This document shows, piece by piece, positions 39,790-56,836 of a stretch of DNA of 64,000 nucleotides (the first letter of the stretch is position 1; each line of letters starts with the position of its first letter). Both the position numbers and the translations under genes were made by a program. The notes beneath the pieces are model-generated. The model did no database searches. It saw only the letters and a program-made list of their open reading frames with translations, and was not told where the DNA came from. Source of the stretch: Adineta vaga (taxonomy: Eukaryota > Rotifera); assembly GCA_021613535.1 (NCBI GenBank), contig CP075492.1, forward strand, positions 6,510,001-6,574,000. Direction: 5' to 3'.

Positions 39790-40987
39790 GGGTTTTCTTT
39801 TCTTCGTTATAAACACATCGAAACGAGAGGGAGACAAATGAAAATGATCAGTGAAAATAGTTTGTTTCTTTTCTTCTTAATTATCCATTTATCGATTGGT
39901 ACTAACATTTGTCAAAACATAATGTGAAAATAATCTTTCCAACGGAAACTAACTTTGCATAAGTAACACGAGTGCCAAAGATACCGAGAATAAAGACAGA
40001 ATCTTCCGTTTTTTTCTTTCCTTTCAAGTTCTTGATCTATTTACGCTAGATTGAATACTAGAAAACCGAAAGAAAAATAGCATTGTTCTTACCGTAATAG
40101 AATTAGAAACAACCATGTATATGATTATTTATTTTGGAACTACTCATTAAGACTAGGAATTATCTATCTAATAGAGCATGAACCGTCTTATAAGACATTG
40201 ACTTGTGATTATTTTTTTTGTAATTATAGTTCAATGTGTCGTGAGCGGCGACATATATCTATTTCTAGATTGAAATCGATTTCGTTCAATATGAAGAGAG
40301 AATTTTTTTTATCTCGAAGACTATACAATCTCGACATAGTTATTTGTTTTCATTACATATTTTGAAATAAATGACAATATACTCAAAAAGAAAGAGAGAG
40401 AAAAGAAAAACGTTGCCATTGCAAGACAATGTCAGAGATAAGAAAAAGAAATGCTTATGAGAGAAAGAAGAAACGAGATGAATAAAAACAGTAGAACACT
40501 AACTTCAAACATTTGAGACAACAACCACCATAAGTAAACGAATACAAACACAGAAAGAAAGCGAAAGAGAGAGAGAGAGAGAGAGAGAGATTGAACAAAG
40601 AAAAACAAAAAATATCTTCCAATCCCAAATAGATTGATGCTGCTGGACAAAGGTTAGATAGAGAGGCACACAAGAAAGGGACTGTTCAAAAAAAGAAGAA
40701 AAAGAAAACGAATATCATTCACATCATCGCTAAGCGATATATGAATATCAAAGAAATAAAATGGTTCTTATTATACGAGTTATTAGAAGTAAAAGTATGT
40801 ATGCGATTAAATTCTCATAATAAATAAAATATTCGCGCCTGTTTGTCAGTCAAAGAAGAAGAAGAAGAGAAAATGTATGTACGAGCACAAACAACAACAT
40901 TGTTCAAAGCACACGCACATCGAACAAATATGATAAATAGAAGTAGAAAGAGAAAAAATGCATTGAAAAATGTCTATGTTTATATCC
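39790..40987. other. Intergenic region upstream of the membrane protein and 3' of kinesin-1
   Basis: AT-rich region with a GA microsatellite at about 40567-40590. I see no coding pattern. Antisense Ser/Leu/Phe-rich open frames here come from the purine-rich repeats. Confidence 0.45.
40567..40590. repeat. (GA)n microsatellite
   Basis: About twelve AG/GA units lie in intergenic DNA. Confidence 0.8.
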
Positions 40988-45498
<4,511 letters not shown>

Positions 45499-46467
45499 TG
45501 AACCTATTGAAACGAAATCGAATATCTACGAGAGACAGAAGAAGAAATAAAGAAAAGAAAAAAAGAAGAAGAAGAATCAATACAACAGCTGGCGACTCAA
45601 AATGTAATCGAACAATCAACAGCAACAGTAACAGCCGTTTATACTATTGAATATTTTTTTCTTCAATAAAACATATACATGATTCATCTTATCGGCCATT
45701 ACTTAGGTATATTAGGTTTTCTTTGGAGTGGTTAATATGTGAGTGCCAACTAACACTCACGCCCTCTATTGATCGATGCGATATATAAGTGTTACTTTTA
45801 TTGTTTTGTTCAAAGGTACAAACGGAAATGCTATTCTATCTTTGCCTTTTCTCTAATCAAACATTTCCGTCGAATTACAATGAAAAGATCTGAGATTGAA
45901 TTGAATCGACAACGTTTTCAGTACATTGATCCCTTCTCTTCGACGATAGTATGTTATAACGTAACCTATCAAATCTATATTAACTGTTAATCGCTATTAA
46001 GATCAAAAGAAATCATTTAATAATATATACAATTCATTCAATTCGTTTTCTTTTCTCTAGATGTTCTTGTAAGCAATATCATCGAATAATCTACACTCTT
46101 CTGATATTACTCATTTTTAATTTCTCTTTCGATGTCATGCTCGAAGCGTCAAATAGGTAAAGTACATAAATATCATTATCGTCAACATGCTTTATGTTAT
46201 TTGTACGAAACCCTTATAGTTATTTTTTTGTTGCTAATTGTTCCTCATGTAAGTCTACTAATTTAATTCAAGGTCAATTTTTTTACGATTTTTCTTATAT
46301 TTAGGGAAAAACTATTAGGAAAATTACTCAATCGAGTATTACCTCAGGATCATAATCATGAAAGAAAAATTGTTCGAAAAGCTCGACATCGATATGAACG
46401 TCCATCTGTACTTCAGAATAGTATTAATTTAAAACCACATAGACATCAAATCGATTCACCACGAGCG

Positions 46468-46941
46468 ATGTATACAAAAGTTCTTAATGATTTATTACAA
46501 ACACATAATTATTATCGTGCACTTCATACCGCTCCACCATTGGTCGTTAGTCAACGATTAAATCTGATCGCACAAAAATATGCTGAACATCTCGCTGCAA
46601 CATTAAAATTTGAACATAGTGGAAATAAACTTGGTGATGAATCAATAGGAGAAAATCTTTTTATGCAATGGATATCTGAAGGTAAAGTTCCTGTTAGTGG
46701 ACGAGAAGCAGCAAAAAATTGGTATAATGAAATTCAATTATATAATTTTAAATATCCGAAATATTCGGAAGCTACGGGACATTTTACCCAAATGGTCTGG
46801 CAATCAACGCAGAAGATGGGTGTTGGAGTCGCTTTATCAAATGATGGACGAGAAGTTTATATTGTAACGAATTATTATCCACCAGGGAATATTATTAATC
46901 AAGGATATTTTGAAAGAAACGTTCTACCAATAAAATATTGA
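46468..46941 (+). CDS. GAPR-1-like CAP (SCP/TAPS) domain protein
   Basis: CAP-superfamily proteins of the GAPR-1 (GLIPR2) type sit on the cytosolic face of the Golgi or are secreted. This single-exon core encodes 157 residues, close to the 154 of human GAPR-1. Motifs: HNYYRALH (family HNxYR), AQKYAEHLA, GENLF, the CAP1 signature HFTQMVWQSTQKMGVGVA, and a C-terminus GNIINQGYFERNVLP that matches GAPR-1 (GNVVNEGFFEENVLP). His and Glu of the CAP cavity are present. The frame is open upstream to about 46267 and could add a basic leader. A further open segment from an ATG at 46132 encodes a hydrophobic stretch and would connect only through a 24-nt intron (46249-46272), so I start at the Met that matches GAPR-1. 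No cleavable signal is evident in the core. Confidence 0.88.
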   Translation: MYTKVLNDLLQTHNYYRALHTAPPLVVSQRLNLIAQKYAEHLAATLKFEHSGNKLGDESIGENLFMQWISEGKVPVSGREAAKNWYNEIQLYNFKYPKYSEATGHFTQMVWQSTQKMGVGVALSNDGREVYIVTNYYPPGNIINQGYFERNVLPIKY

Positions 46942-47411
46942 TAAGCAACAAAAAAATCATTTTAATGTCAACACGTATGCAATTGTTCTATCATCGGTTA
47001 AACTCGTAATACACAATAAAGAGACTTTAAAATTGTATTCAATCGATGATTAGATATGTATGTACGTAGTAAACTATGTATGCTAGAAACGTTTTTTTTC
47101 TACTCTAGCAAAAAAAATGGATAGATCGAAGTGATGATACGGACGTAAATATTATTACGTACTATTTCTTTCTACGACATAGATACTAAACTGTAAATAA
47201 ATGAATGAAAAGCGTATTCATACCGTCGAACATACATACACATAAAAATTACATAGATATTTTTGACTGATAATAAATTGACAGAAATATTTCTGTAATT
47301 TGTATAATTACATAAAGAGTCATTAAAAAAAAGGTGTAATCGATAAATTATGTCAGAGTCATGACTATTTCCTTTTTACTTCTTCGTAGTTTACTAAAAT
47401 ATATCTCAAGG
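46942..47411. other. Intergenic region between convergent CAP and orphan genes
   Basis: About 470 bp of AT-rich sequence between two convergent stop codons. It should hold both 3' ends. I see nothing else in it. Confidence 0.4.
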
Positions 47412-48461
47412 CTATTCACGGTCACTTTGTATAATTCTATTACAATATTTTTCTGTGAATAATTGTGGAATGTATTTTGTTAAGAAGTAATGATCATCAT
47501 ACAGCGAAATATTGGAATGAAGACTTGTTGCCAGTGTCAAAGGTATACTCTTTTTACCGATAAATCTTTGTCTTTGTTTTGACTTTCGATGATGTTGTTT
47601 TATTGAAGAACGAGAATTATCAGTCAAAACTGGTCGATTAGCACTATTTGCTGTAGATAAGGATGGTTTCGGTAGCGTTGAGTTTGTATCGAGTTTAATT
47701 TGATTATCTGAAATATCTGTGTGAAGAGGAGTTGATATAAATGTTTGTCTGGAATATTGAAATTCAGTTGGCAACAATAATGTTTGATTTTCTCGATTCA
47801 TAAATATCAATGGTTCATTCAAACGACGATGTAATGTATCATTGATTTCTGATTGTTTGAAATCAATATTGATCGTCTGTATGTCAATCTCTGTTTGACA
47901 ATAAGTTGAATGAACAGGTATTAACACAATCTGCTTATCAATCGTTAAATTATTATTCTCTTGTGATACAGTAGAATTGGACATCGATCGATTATACGCA
48001 TCTAGTGATGACAAATACCGTTCGATTAACCCATGATATGTTCGTTTTCTATGACTCAATGGATGATTATTACTTATAGATTTGTTGAAAGATCGCATCT
48101 TTTGACAATTTGCATTTCTTCTTCTATCTTGTAATTCTTGTTTGACATAGATTAAAATTTGCCAAAATGATTTGAAGAACAATTCATAAATCATTTGTAT
48201 ACACCATGAAGAACTTTCATAAATAATAATCAAAGCATAGATTAAACAATCATCATCATAGTTTAAACTATAGATTCAAAAAACTCGTCGTATTATTTCT
48301 AATCAAAATCGATGAAAGATAGAAACATACGAATGGGATTTAATTCCATTTTGATAAAGAAATGAATCATATGAACAAGTACATGTTGAGCAGGAACATG
48401 TTTGTTTGATACTCATTTGTGATATGGCAAGATTGGATACATCAGTTAATGATGCTGACAT
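47412..48461 (-). CDS. Orphan Ser/Thr/Gln-rich protein with Cys-rich N-terminus
   Basis: Two exons, 48331-48461 and 47412-48267, join in phase 2 for about 328 residues. The N-terminal exon carries a dense Cys cluster (KQTCSCSTCTCSYD), a typical palmitoylation-type pattern. Exon 2 begins with a hydrophobic stretch (CLIYALIIIYESSSW, then YELFFKSFWQILIYV) that could be membrane-embedded or amphipathic. The rest is polar and basic with no known domain (for example KQHHRKSKQRQRFIGKK). I do not recognise it. Coding status rests on one long open frame plus an in-frame upstream exon. The nearest neighbour upstream is the receptor pseudogene on the same strand. Confidence 0.55.
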
Positions 48462-48962
48462 TAAAACAAATTGTTTTCTTGTATTCGCGCTTAAATCAAA
48501 TTAGAAATCATGAAACAACAGTTCTTTTTCGAAATGAATATTTGTTTTTTATATTATATGATTAATATATGTATGGTTTTGAAAATAATCGACAGATGAC
48601 ACTTGCATCGTATCAGTCTTGAGGATACGAGTTTTGTGTATGAAATCCATTAGATATCATTTCGAACACATTTAGCAATCATAATTAACATAAATAATCT
48701 TTTACGTTACCTGAATACTACTAGTTAAAACCAATTTGCATTCAATTTTTATCTGACTTATCAAGTGCTGAAACAGTCGTATAGTTAGTTCTTGACAAGC
48801 TATATACCAATCAGGATAAGTGCATAATAATTCAACATTATTTTTACATAAGTTAAAGTTCTTGTATACTTCGAGTATTATATAGCACCGAAACTCTTTT
48901 GCATACTATGAAGTAAGAACGAGATAAACATATTTAGAAGTTAATAATTGAAATTGTTACTA

Positions 48963-51900
48963 TTATTTCTTCGAATAAATCCATTTGACATAGGACAATT
49001 TCTGAAAAGCTTGTTTATAAATAGTTGATGAATAAATAAAGAATGGGAAAAAGGTCACTTGAGGAATATATGAAAACAAATAACTTGCTATAATTATATG
49101 TCGAAGCCAGATTTGATTCCATTGATCACAAGTAACTACGAAACCAATAATAAGATGTGGTAATGATGAAAAAATCATTAAAAAATGAACAAGTACATTG
49201 TTGATGAAATTTTTTCATTTGTTTAGAAATTGAAATGAATATATTTTCTTTTTGAACAGTTGATTTACTTTTTGATCCTAGATAAATAAGTTTAACAATT
49301 GAATACGTATTCAAACAGAATGGACTAATATGATGAATAAAATCAAATATCGTATCAATTTGACTCCATGAACTAAATGATTCACTAATACATTGAAATG
49401 ATTTCATTTCAAGAGTTAATAATCGATGAACGAATATTTCTGTTATTGTACTGATTGATACGATGATCATACATATGATATACATTAATATCTAGGAAAA
49501 ATATCACAATTCTTACGAATGACAAGGAAATACTCAATACCTTTCGTTTAGTTTGAAGATGTTGATTTGTTTTTGTTGCAAATCGAGTTATTTGTTCATA
49601 ACGGCTAATATTAATCAATGCAGTTGACCATTTACTAATAAATGTAAATGTTTTCATTGTATAAGGAATAGATTTGCATAAAATGTAATTAAATAAAATC
49701 TTTTGTATTTGATTTGAATCATTCAAACGTATATATATGATTTGTACAAGTAGACTAAGCAACGTCATTTGATTCCAAAAACATGTTAATATGAGAAACC
49801 AAACAATGAATGTACGAGTTATTGTTGAATGTAAAAGAGTTAATATTGAACAAACATTACTTAATAAACCAATAATAAACATGAGAATCGACATAATAAG
49901 ATAAATTATTTTCGATATATCAGAAATATTTTCTATCATTGAAGGAAACAGAGAAAGAAATATAGTTAAATATCAAACGATTTAGAAAAATTACCGAGAT
50001 TATTTCCTTCATTCATTCGATCATCAGAAATTACTAATGTTTCAAGTGTATAACCAAATTGTGCTGTTCGATGTTGACATAACGATCCATAATAACATGA
50101 ACGACATTGACATAAATAATCATAACGATTTTCATATCGATTACCATACAGACATAGTCCATCATTCAAACCTAAAACGAAAGAATTTCATTTGAAAATG
50201 AAAATATCTTTAAAGTGAATTATTATTAACAAAATTGACATTGATCATATTGAAAATCATATTTTTAACATGATGCAAATCGTTGTTTTGTATTACAAAT
50301 ACATATATATGTTTGTTCATCATAAAAACATGAAACATTCGTATTTCGACATGCTTGATGATATCGTTTCAGAATTTGTACGAGAAATATTTCTGAATGA
50401 TAATCATCCTTATTTAATAAAACTAAATGATCAAATTCACGAGCATGTTGATATCTTTCGAATGTTTGCCATATTTGTCGTATGAGATAAATAGATGAAT
50501 TTCTATGTGTACAATATATTTTTAAGAAGACTAAAGTATTTGCATTCGGATGAGAATAAAAATACATCGAACTAGTTGTTGCATTTAACGTCATAACAAT
50601 ATATTGATGTAGAATAGTTAATTTATTTGAATCACTACGTTGTTGAATTATTTGTAGAATCATTGCTCTTGGATGAAGTAATGAAGTAGGTAATGTAATT
50701 TGTATTGATGAAGTTTTCTCAGTACATCTGTTATAAATAGAAAATAGAAAAGATTTATTCTTCGGTTTTCTTTAGTGATTATATTCACAGTACCGTTTAC
50801 CAGAAAAATACATTGAACACCAACAAAATATCTCGTCATATTCATTTCCATAACTATACACTAAAATCGAACATTTAGTTCCATTATTTTTACAATCATT
50901 CGTGCCTAAATCTTGTATCCATGAAAGATGACAAGTACGACCAAATTGATTACTAGGACAAATACATGGAAAATCGTCATATCGATCAATTCCATTGTAA
51001 AATATCGGTAGAAACAAACTATTTTCAGCACAAGTTATATTAGGAAAATATTCGCTACATTGTAATCCATACCAACCGACTTGACATTCACAATAAAACC
51101 TTGTTTTATTAATTAAATGACAATTTCGATTATGATATCCACAAAATTGTATCATGTTCATTGTACATGTCAATGAACGTTTCGGATAAATGATAATTGC
51201 CAGACGATAAATTGGTAAATATGGATATTTTATTGGATATTCATGCACACTGAATAGTTCAACTGTATTTCTAGCTAGTATAGATTTGAAACATAATTGT
51301 ATAATCATTTGCTGATGCTTGATGAATTATTTGAAGTAATGGCCATGGGTAATTAAGATAAAATCGTTGTTTTCTTTTCAATGGTAATTGTGTAAAATTA
51401 AATGCTAATATCATATGATCAATTGTTTTATGTTGATATTGAAGAAGGGTTAATACTCGAATATGACTGAAATTAGTTTTGGATGGATCAAGAGTCATTT
51501 CAAGTGTATAAATAACCGTTATACGGTGAGATTGATATTGACATCGATCACCATATAAACTCGGTGGACATAAGCAAATAATTTGTGCATTTGCATTTCG
51601 AATGGATCGTTCAATTGCTATTCCACGATCACACCACCATACATATTCTGGATGATCAGGAATTTCATACACATCGTTAGTTGGTTCCTTATCAAAGTTT
51701 TTTATGCTTTTTTTATATCTCAAATATTTATAACGATTTGTCGTTGACGAATGACATGATTGCTCATCAGAACCGTACCTAAGACATTCCTTTCGATTAT
51801 CACATCGATTTTCACCTCCTAAACATTGTCGATTTTGAAATGATCTATTCAATTTTTGATATAATCCACAATCAAACGTTCCTGTTTTACAAGAACGTTT

Positions 51901-54505
51901 CGTAAATGGGTTTTCTGGATGAAAACAATATGCACCAACTTCATCTTCACCATCTAAACAATGTTGAATACCATCACCTATCGAAATGAGACGAGCAAAA
52001 GAAAAAGAAGAGTTTTACACTATTTTTCAAAGCAAAACTTACAAGTCAATTGCTGTTCAATACAAGTACCATTTCGGCAACGAAATCGATCCCTAATTTG
52101 AAACCCATCATCACAGGTTAAAGTATTTCGCTCATCTTGTCCGCCTAAACAATCCATTTTTCCATCTTCAATTAAATTTGTTCTGAGACTAAGATCAATT
52201 AATTTCCATGTTGTGACATTTTGACATGGCCATCGAAATACTTTGTTATCGCGACAAAATATTTCATCACGTCCATCGGGATAATGCCATTCACCATCAC
52301 ATTGACTACTTGGTGGCACACAATTACCTTTCCATAACGATGTATCTGACCCATTATATTGCGACCATTCTGATGCTATCCATTCTGATAAAGAGCAATT
52401 CATTTCATCAATACCATAGGACATATCCCAAAATGAATTACATATATCTTCAAATTGTATTCCAGTTTCTTTTTGAATTAGATCAATATCATTTCCTTGT
52501 TTCAATAATTGACAACCAACATCATTTGCTTGTTGACATCGAATGGATTTTCAATCGATTCGTTGATAATATTCATCTGAACCATCGGAACATTCAGCTT
52601 GTCCATTACCTAAAATATTACGACTATTATTTAATCTTAAGAAAACAAACTTCTATTTACCTAGATGAGAAAACATGACTTGTTCTGTAACGGTTTGACA
52701 TCGATATCGATCTTGTAAAAACATTTTATCAATAGATTTCACATCATTTTTTAGATTTTCATCCGATCCATCGAAACAATCTGAATATCCATCTAATAGT
52801 CGATATTTGGAAATACATTCCAAAGACTTCGAACATTGATACAAATATTGAGGATATTTATGACATCGATCTTGTTTTAATTTAATATGAAATAAACTAT
52901 CGAAAGGCATTGTTCTATATTGAAAAATATGATCCGATGTTAAACATTGATGCGTATGATTTTCCATACAAAATAAATCGAAAGATAATGAATTGAAAGT
53001 TCTTTTTGATTGAAGAAATTCATCAATTTGTTTACGAGTTATGTATGCATTTATGAAAGGAGAAAAGAAAGATGAATGTGAATAGAAAGGTAAAGATTGA
53101 TTCGTGTTTTTACATTCAACTGATACATCAGATTTCATAGTAGATAGTGTATAATAACCATGATCCTCAATTGCAATATATTGACGAATTAAATCAGCAC
53201 ATGGTAGATGATCTTCCGATGTCATGAATGCTTGACAAGATCCATCAATTATTGAAGTTTTCTTGCTGACTTTTTTTTCACACATATAAAATGCATCATT
53301 CCAATTCGTACATTTATACAGTGATTGAAAACGATCGATCCATTCTATGCATTGACCATCACCACATGAGAATGTTCCTGGTGTACATATATGTTCTTCA
53401 CAATCAATGACTGGAAATCGATAACAAATTTGTTCATTTAATTTCGATTGTTCATCGCTACCATCCAAACAATCAAATTGACCATCAAGAAAATATTCTC
53501 GTGGAATACATAAACCGTTTCGACAACGAAATTCCATTTGATCATTACATTGATTCATTTCAATACTTAAACATTGATTTTCATCATCACCATTGACGCA
53601 ATCGATTTTACCATCACAAATATCACGCCAATCAAGACATCTCTTTCGATTGAGATGATCACGACATGAAGACAAAAGATTATAACATGATATCGGACGA
53701 TTTTCCGGTAATATCCGTTTACGTGCTTCCATATTTTGACGAATTAAATCATCTAAATACATCTCACGATCTAAATCATCATATGGCAGCTTATATTCAC
53801 AGAATTGTCCAAAACGTTTATAGTCATCGTCACAAATACATATAAACATTTGATGATTATATGTGAATAATTTTGTTCGATTTTTTCGATACGCAATATA
53901 TTGATAATATGCATCTATTAAATCATATGGAATATGAAAATCAATTAACCATATTAGATCGCGACCTATGAAATATAAACAAAGATAATAAATGAACATT
54001 AAATACTGATATACTAATTCTTTCTAACATAGATAAATCAAAATAAGATAATGTCTTTGTATACCTGCTTCATACAATGCTTCGAATGTGATCTTTTTTG
54101 TACTAAATCGGGAACAATCTTTTCGCTTTTCAATTATTTGTTGATCATTAGGCATTCTAACACAAAGACGTAAATAATCATCAGTGTCATGTGCCATATA
54201 CTTGTGATATTTGATCGACCTTGTTGGTATGAAGAAACAATCACGATAGATTGCATTCGATCCACGATCAAGTAGAAACTCGATGTGTTCCGGTGTTATT
54301 GAATTTTCTTGTTGTAACAATTGTACTTATATTAAAACATAGAAAACAATAAATTAATATATTCATTATTACATTGTACAAAACGAAAAACAAATCTAAT
54401 AGTGTGATTATGATCATCACTACATAGTTCGATAATCTATGCTAATTTACCTAGTAAATTGTTGTTTGTGATGATACTAATGATTAAAATCTTGAAATAA
54501 TTCAT
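48963..54505 (-). pseudogene. LDLa/EGF-type 7TM receptor, disrupted by two stops and two frameshifts
   Basis: The ancestral product was a large receptor: signal peptide (54451-54505, MNYFKILIISII), an unknown N-terminal region, several LDL-receptor class A modules (for example CRNGLCIPREYFLDGQFDC then DGSDE; CSKSLECISKYRLLDGYSDC), EGF-like modules (LCPPSLYGDRCQ; CQCRSCYYGSLCQ) and a rhodopsin-like 7TM domain (from about 49939, with TM1 IGLLSNVCSILTLLHS). Introns remain GT..AG and keep frame. Lesions: in-frame TGA at 52553-52551, a CTAG tandem duplication at 51271-51278 that shifts frame, in-frame TAA at 50267-50265 in an EGF-like region, and a 1-nt shift at a T6 run (49210-49215) before TM5-6. 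Domain order survives throughout, so decay is recent. Such modular receptors are, to my knowledge, numerous in bdelloids; the ligand is unknown. Sequencing error could explain the homopolymer site but not easily all four. Confidence 0.8.
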
Positions 54506-56098
54506 TAGGAATATCGATTTGAATACTTATTTAATAAACACATTGGATATAATCCTAATTTTGATTCGAAGAAGAATCTGTCATTTCATATGAATAGATA
54601 AAGTATAAATGTGATAAAAATGTATCTTTATATTGCAATATGTCATAAATGATATATAAAATATTTGACTTGTTCACAGAGAATCCTGTTTGGATTAATG
54701 TTCATATTTGAATAATCTCATTTGTCAATTTTTATTTTAATCAAGATAGCATAGGGATATTTTTAAGCACAGAAATGAAGGTTCAAATTTACACCAATCA
54801 ATCATTATCAAAATTTTGTAGATATATTTGCTGTTGAGATTATTTATCGTTTCAACAATGTATATAAGATATGAAAATTAAGAAAGTATAATCGCCAGTA
54901 GTTATACGAAGGTTTCTATTTCAATTAAACTAGTGTTCATTTTGTTGAAATGGGGTTTCAATGGTACTTCCCTTCATGACATATAGCGTCACTACATTGT
55001 TTATAGATTTCTCAAAGATTTCATTATGCTTTTTATACTATGTATTACACGTGCAATAAGAAGGATCTTAGTAACTGACTCACCGTTTCAAAATTATCCG
55101 ATAAATGAAAATCGAGCTTGAAACTTCAATATTGTGATATCATTTGATGTCGATGTATCTGGTGAAGATAAACATCAAACATTGGATTTTATGCGTACAT
55201 GAAATCGTATAATCTAACGGCATCGTGTTTGTATGTTAATCATTACATGAAAAGGTTAAGAATGATTTCAAAGGTGATCTGAAAAGAATAATTGATGATT
55301 GGAGATGATTTCCTTCTTTCAAATTTATTATTCATTGAATTTAATGAATAAATTCTTAATCATATTCTTTTCGATACCTATAAGAAATATGAACTTTGAA
55401 ACCGAATTTGACGTATTAATCATAAAAGCATATTTACCGAAGGAATGATCCGACATCATTCTCTTCGTTATTCATCGAAAATTATTTATTCAAAAGCACA
55501 TATGTGTATATTTTCCTTCTTCTATTGTCCGTAAAAGGCATATAATCCAACTGAATAATGACAGAGACTAATGCAAATCTGTTGTTGTTGTTGTTGTTGG
55601 TTTCTGATAAATCAAACAGGACAGAAAAAGAAGACAGCAGATTTTTCTCTCCAGATAACAACAATTATTTCTTTCTTTTTCATTTCAATGTCATATATAG
55701 GAATATTAGTATACCCTACGTAATTGCTATCGATGATATTTAAATCAGTAGAAACAGAAAGGTCGATCTTGTACTCAATTGTTTATCGTAAAGTAAGCAG
55801 TTCAATATGTATGATAATGTTACCAACTGTTCAGTATTAATCTAAAGTGATTGTATTGTCTTGATTTTCGTATAACAAATAAATAAGAATCAATTTCATA
55901 TGTAGAATATTAAGTAAAGAAAAAGAAAATCAAATACAAACAGGTTTAAAAATGAAAGCATAGTTGATCTGGCTAAAATGGTGTTCTTATTTGAAAACGA
56001 GTGAATAAAATAATAACAGAAAAAAATGATTGGTTTTTCTTGTTTATACATGAGAAATAATGGACAAACTGATCATTAAATCTTGATTGAATTTACAT
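54506..56098. other. Intergenic region upstream of the receptor pseudogene
   Basis: About 1.6 kb of AT-rich sequence. A GTT trinucleotide run (about 55580-55600) is the only notable structure. I see no coding pattern or RNA gene. Confidence 0.4.
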
Positions 56099-56628
56099 TT
56101 ATTCATCATGACGATTTGCACCTGGTGGTGGAGCATAATTTGGTTTATTTGTCATTTCTGAACCACTTTTGTTTCCTAAATGTTCACCAGTATCCATACC
56201 TAATGTACCAGCACCTTGACCGAAACCATAACCTTTTGGTCTAGAGAAAACAAAACGAACATTATTCATTTCAGTCGAAAAGTAACCTTATAAATACAAA
56301 CCCAAATTTACGTCCGTAACATTGTTTACAATAAACATTGCCTTCATGTTCAGTCATTGTCATAGCTTCTAACATTTTCTTGCAAAGACCTATTTTTGAG
56401 ATTGAATAAAAACGTTTTAGAAAGAAGAAGAAAAAATCATGAAATTTTTATTTTCATACCACATTTAAAACACATTTTATGCCATTTTTTACCGGCAGCT
56501 GGAACTTCTTCGGCAGCATAGACATTTTGATTGCATTTTGGACCTGAGAAAATTTGAAGCGATAAGAAAGATCTTCTGAAAATTCTTTTCAACTTACATT
56601 TGACTACTTCAGGTGGTTTGAATGGCAT
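56099..56628 (-). CDS. Muscle LIM protein (Mlp60A/CSRP-like), copy A
   Basis: Single-LIM proteins of this type bind alpha-actinin and act in muscle Z-discs and on actin bundles. Four exons join in frame, starting at 56628-56626 with MPFKPPEVVKC. The product is about 115 residues: a LIM domain with Zn ligands C-PKC (first pair), WHKMCFKC, CKKM, then [25 protein letters not shown], the Gly-rich motif diagnostic of CSRP/Mlp60A. The C-terminal extension runs through [17 protein letters not shown] to PPPGANRHDE. Introns interrupt at K-C, CG|L and KFG|P. The length fits Drosophila Mlp60A short form. It is a tandem, same-strand partner of copy B, 209 bp from its stop to this start. Confidence 0.92.
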
Positions 56629-56836
56629 GATAAAGAGAATAAATTAGGAATAGAAAGAAACAAATCTGATCTAAAATTAAACTAAACTCTATACAATAAA
56701 TGATTAGAATCTTCATCACACTCATCTTGAATAATAATATTTAAAAAACAAAATGTTTCTTTTTCTTCCATTTTAAAATAAAAATTAAAAAAAAAAGTTG
56801 AATAAAATAAAACGAAAAGTAAAATATAGATATAAT

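Noticed and set aside
40432-40673. Two antisense Ser/Leu/Phe-rich open frames
   Set aside because: They are translations of the GA microsatellite and flanking purine-rich DNA.
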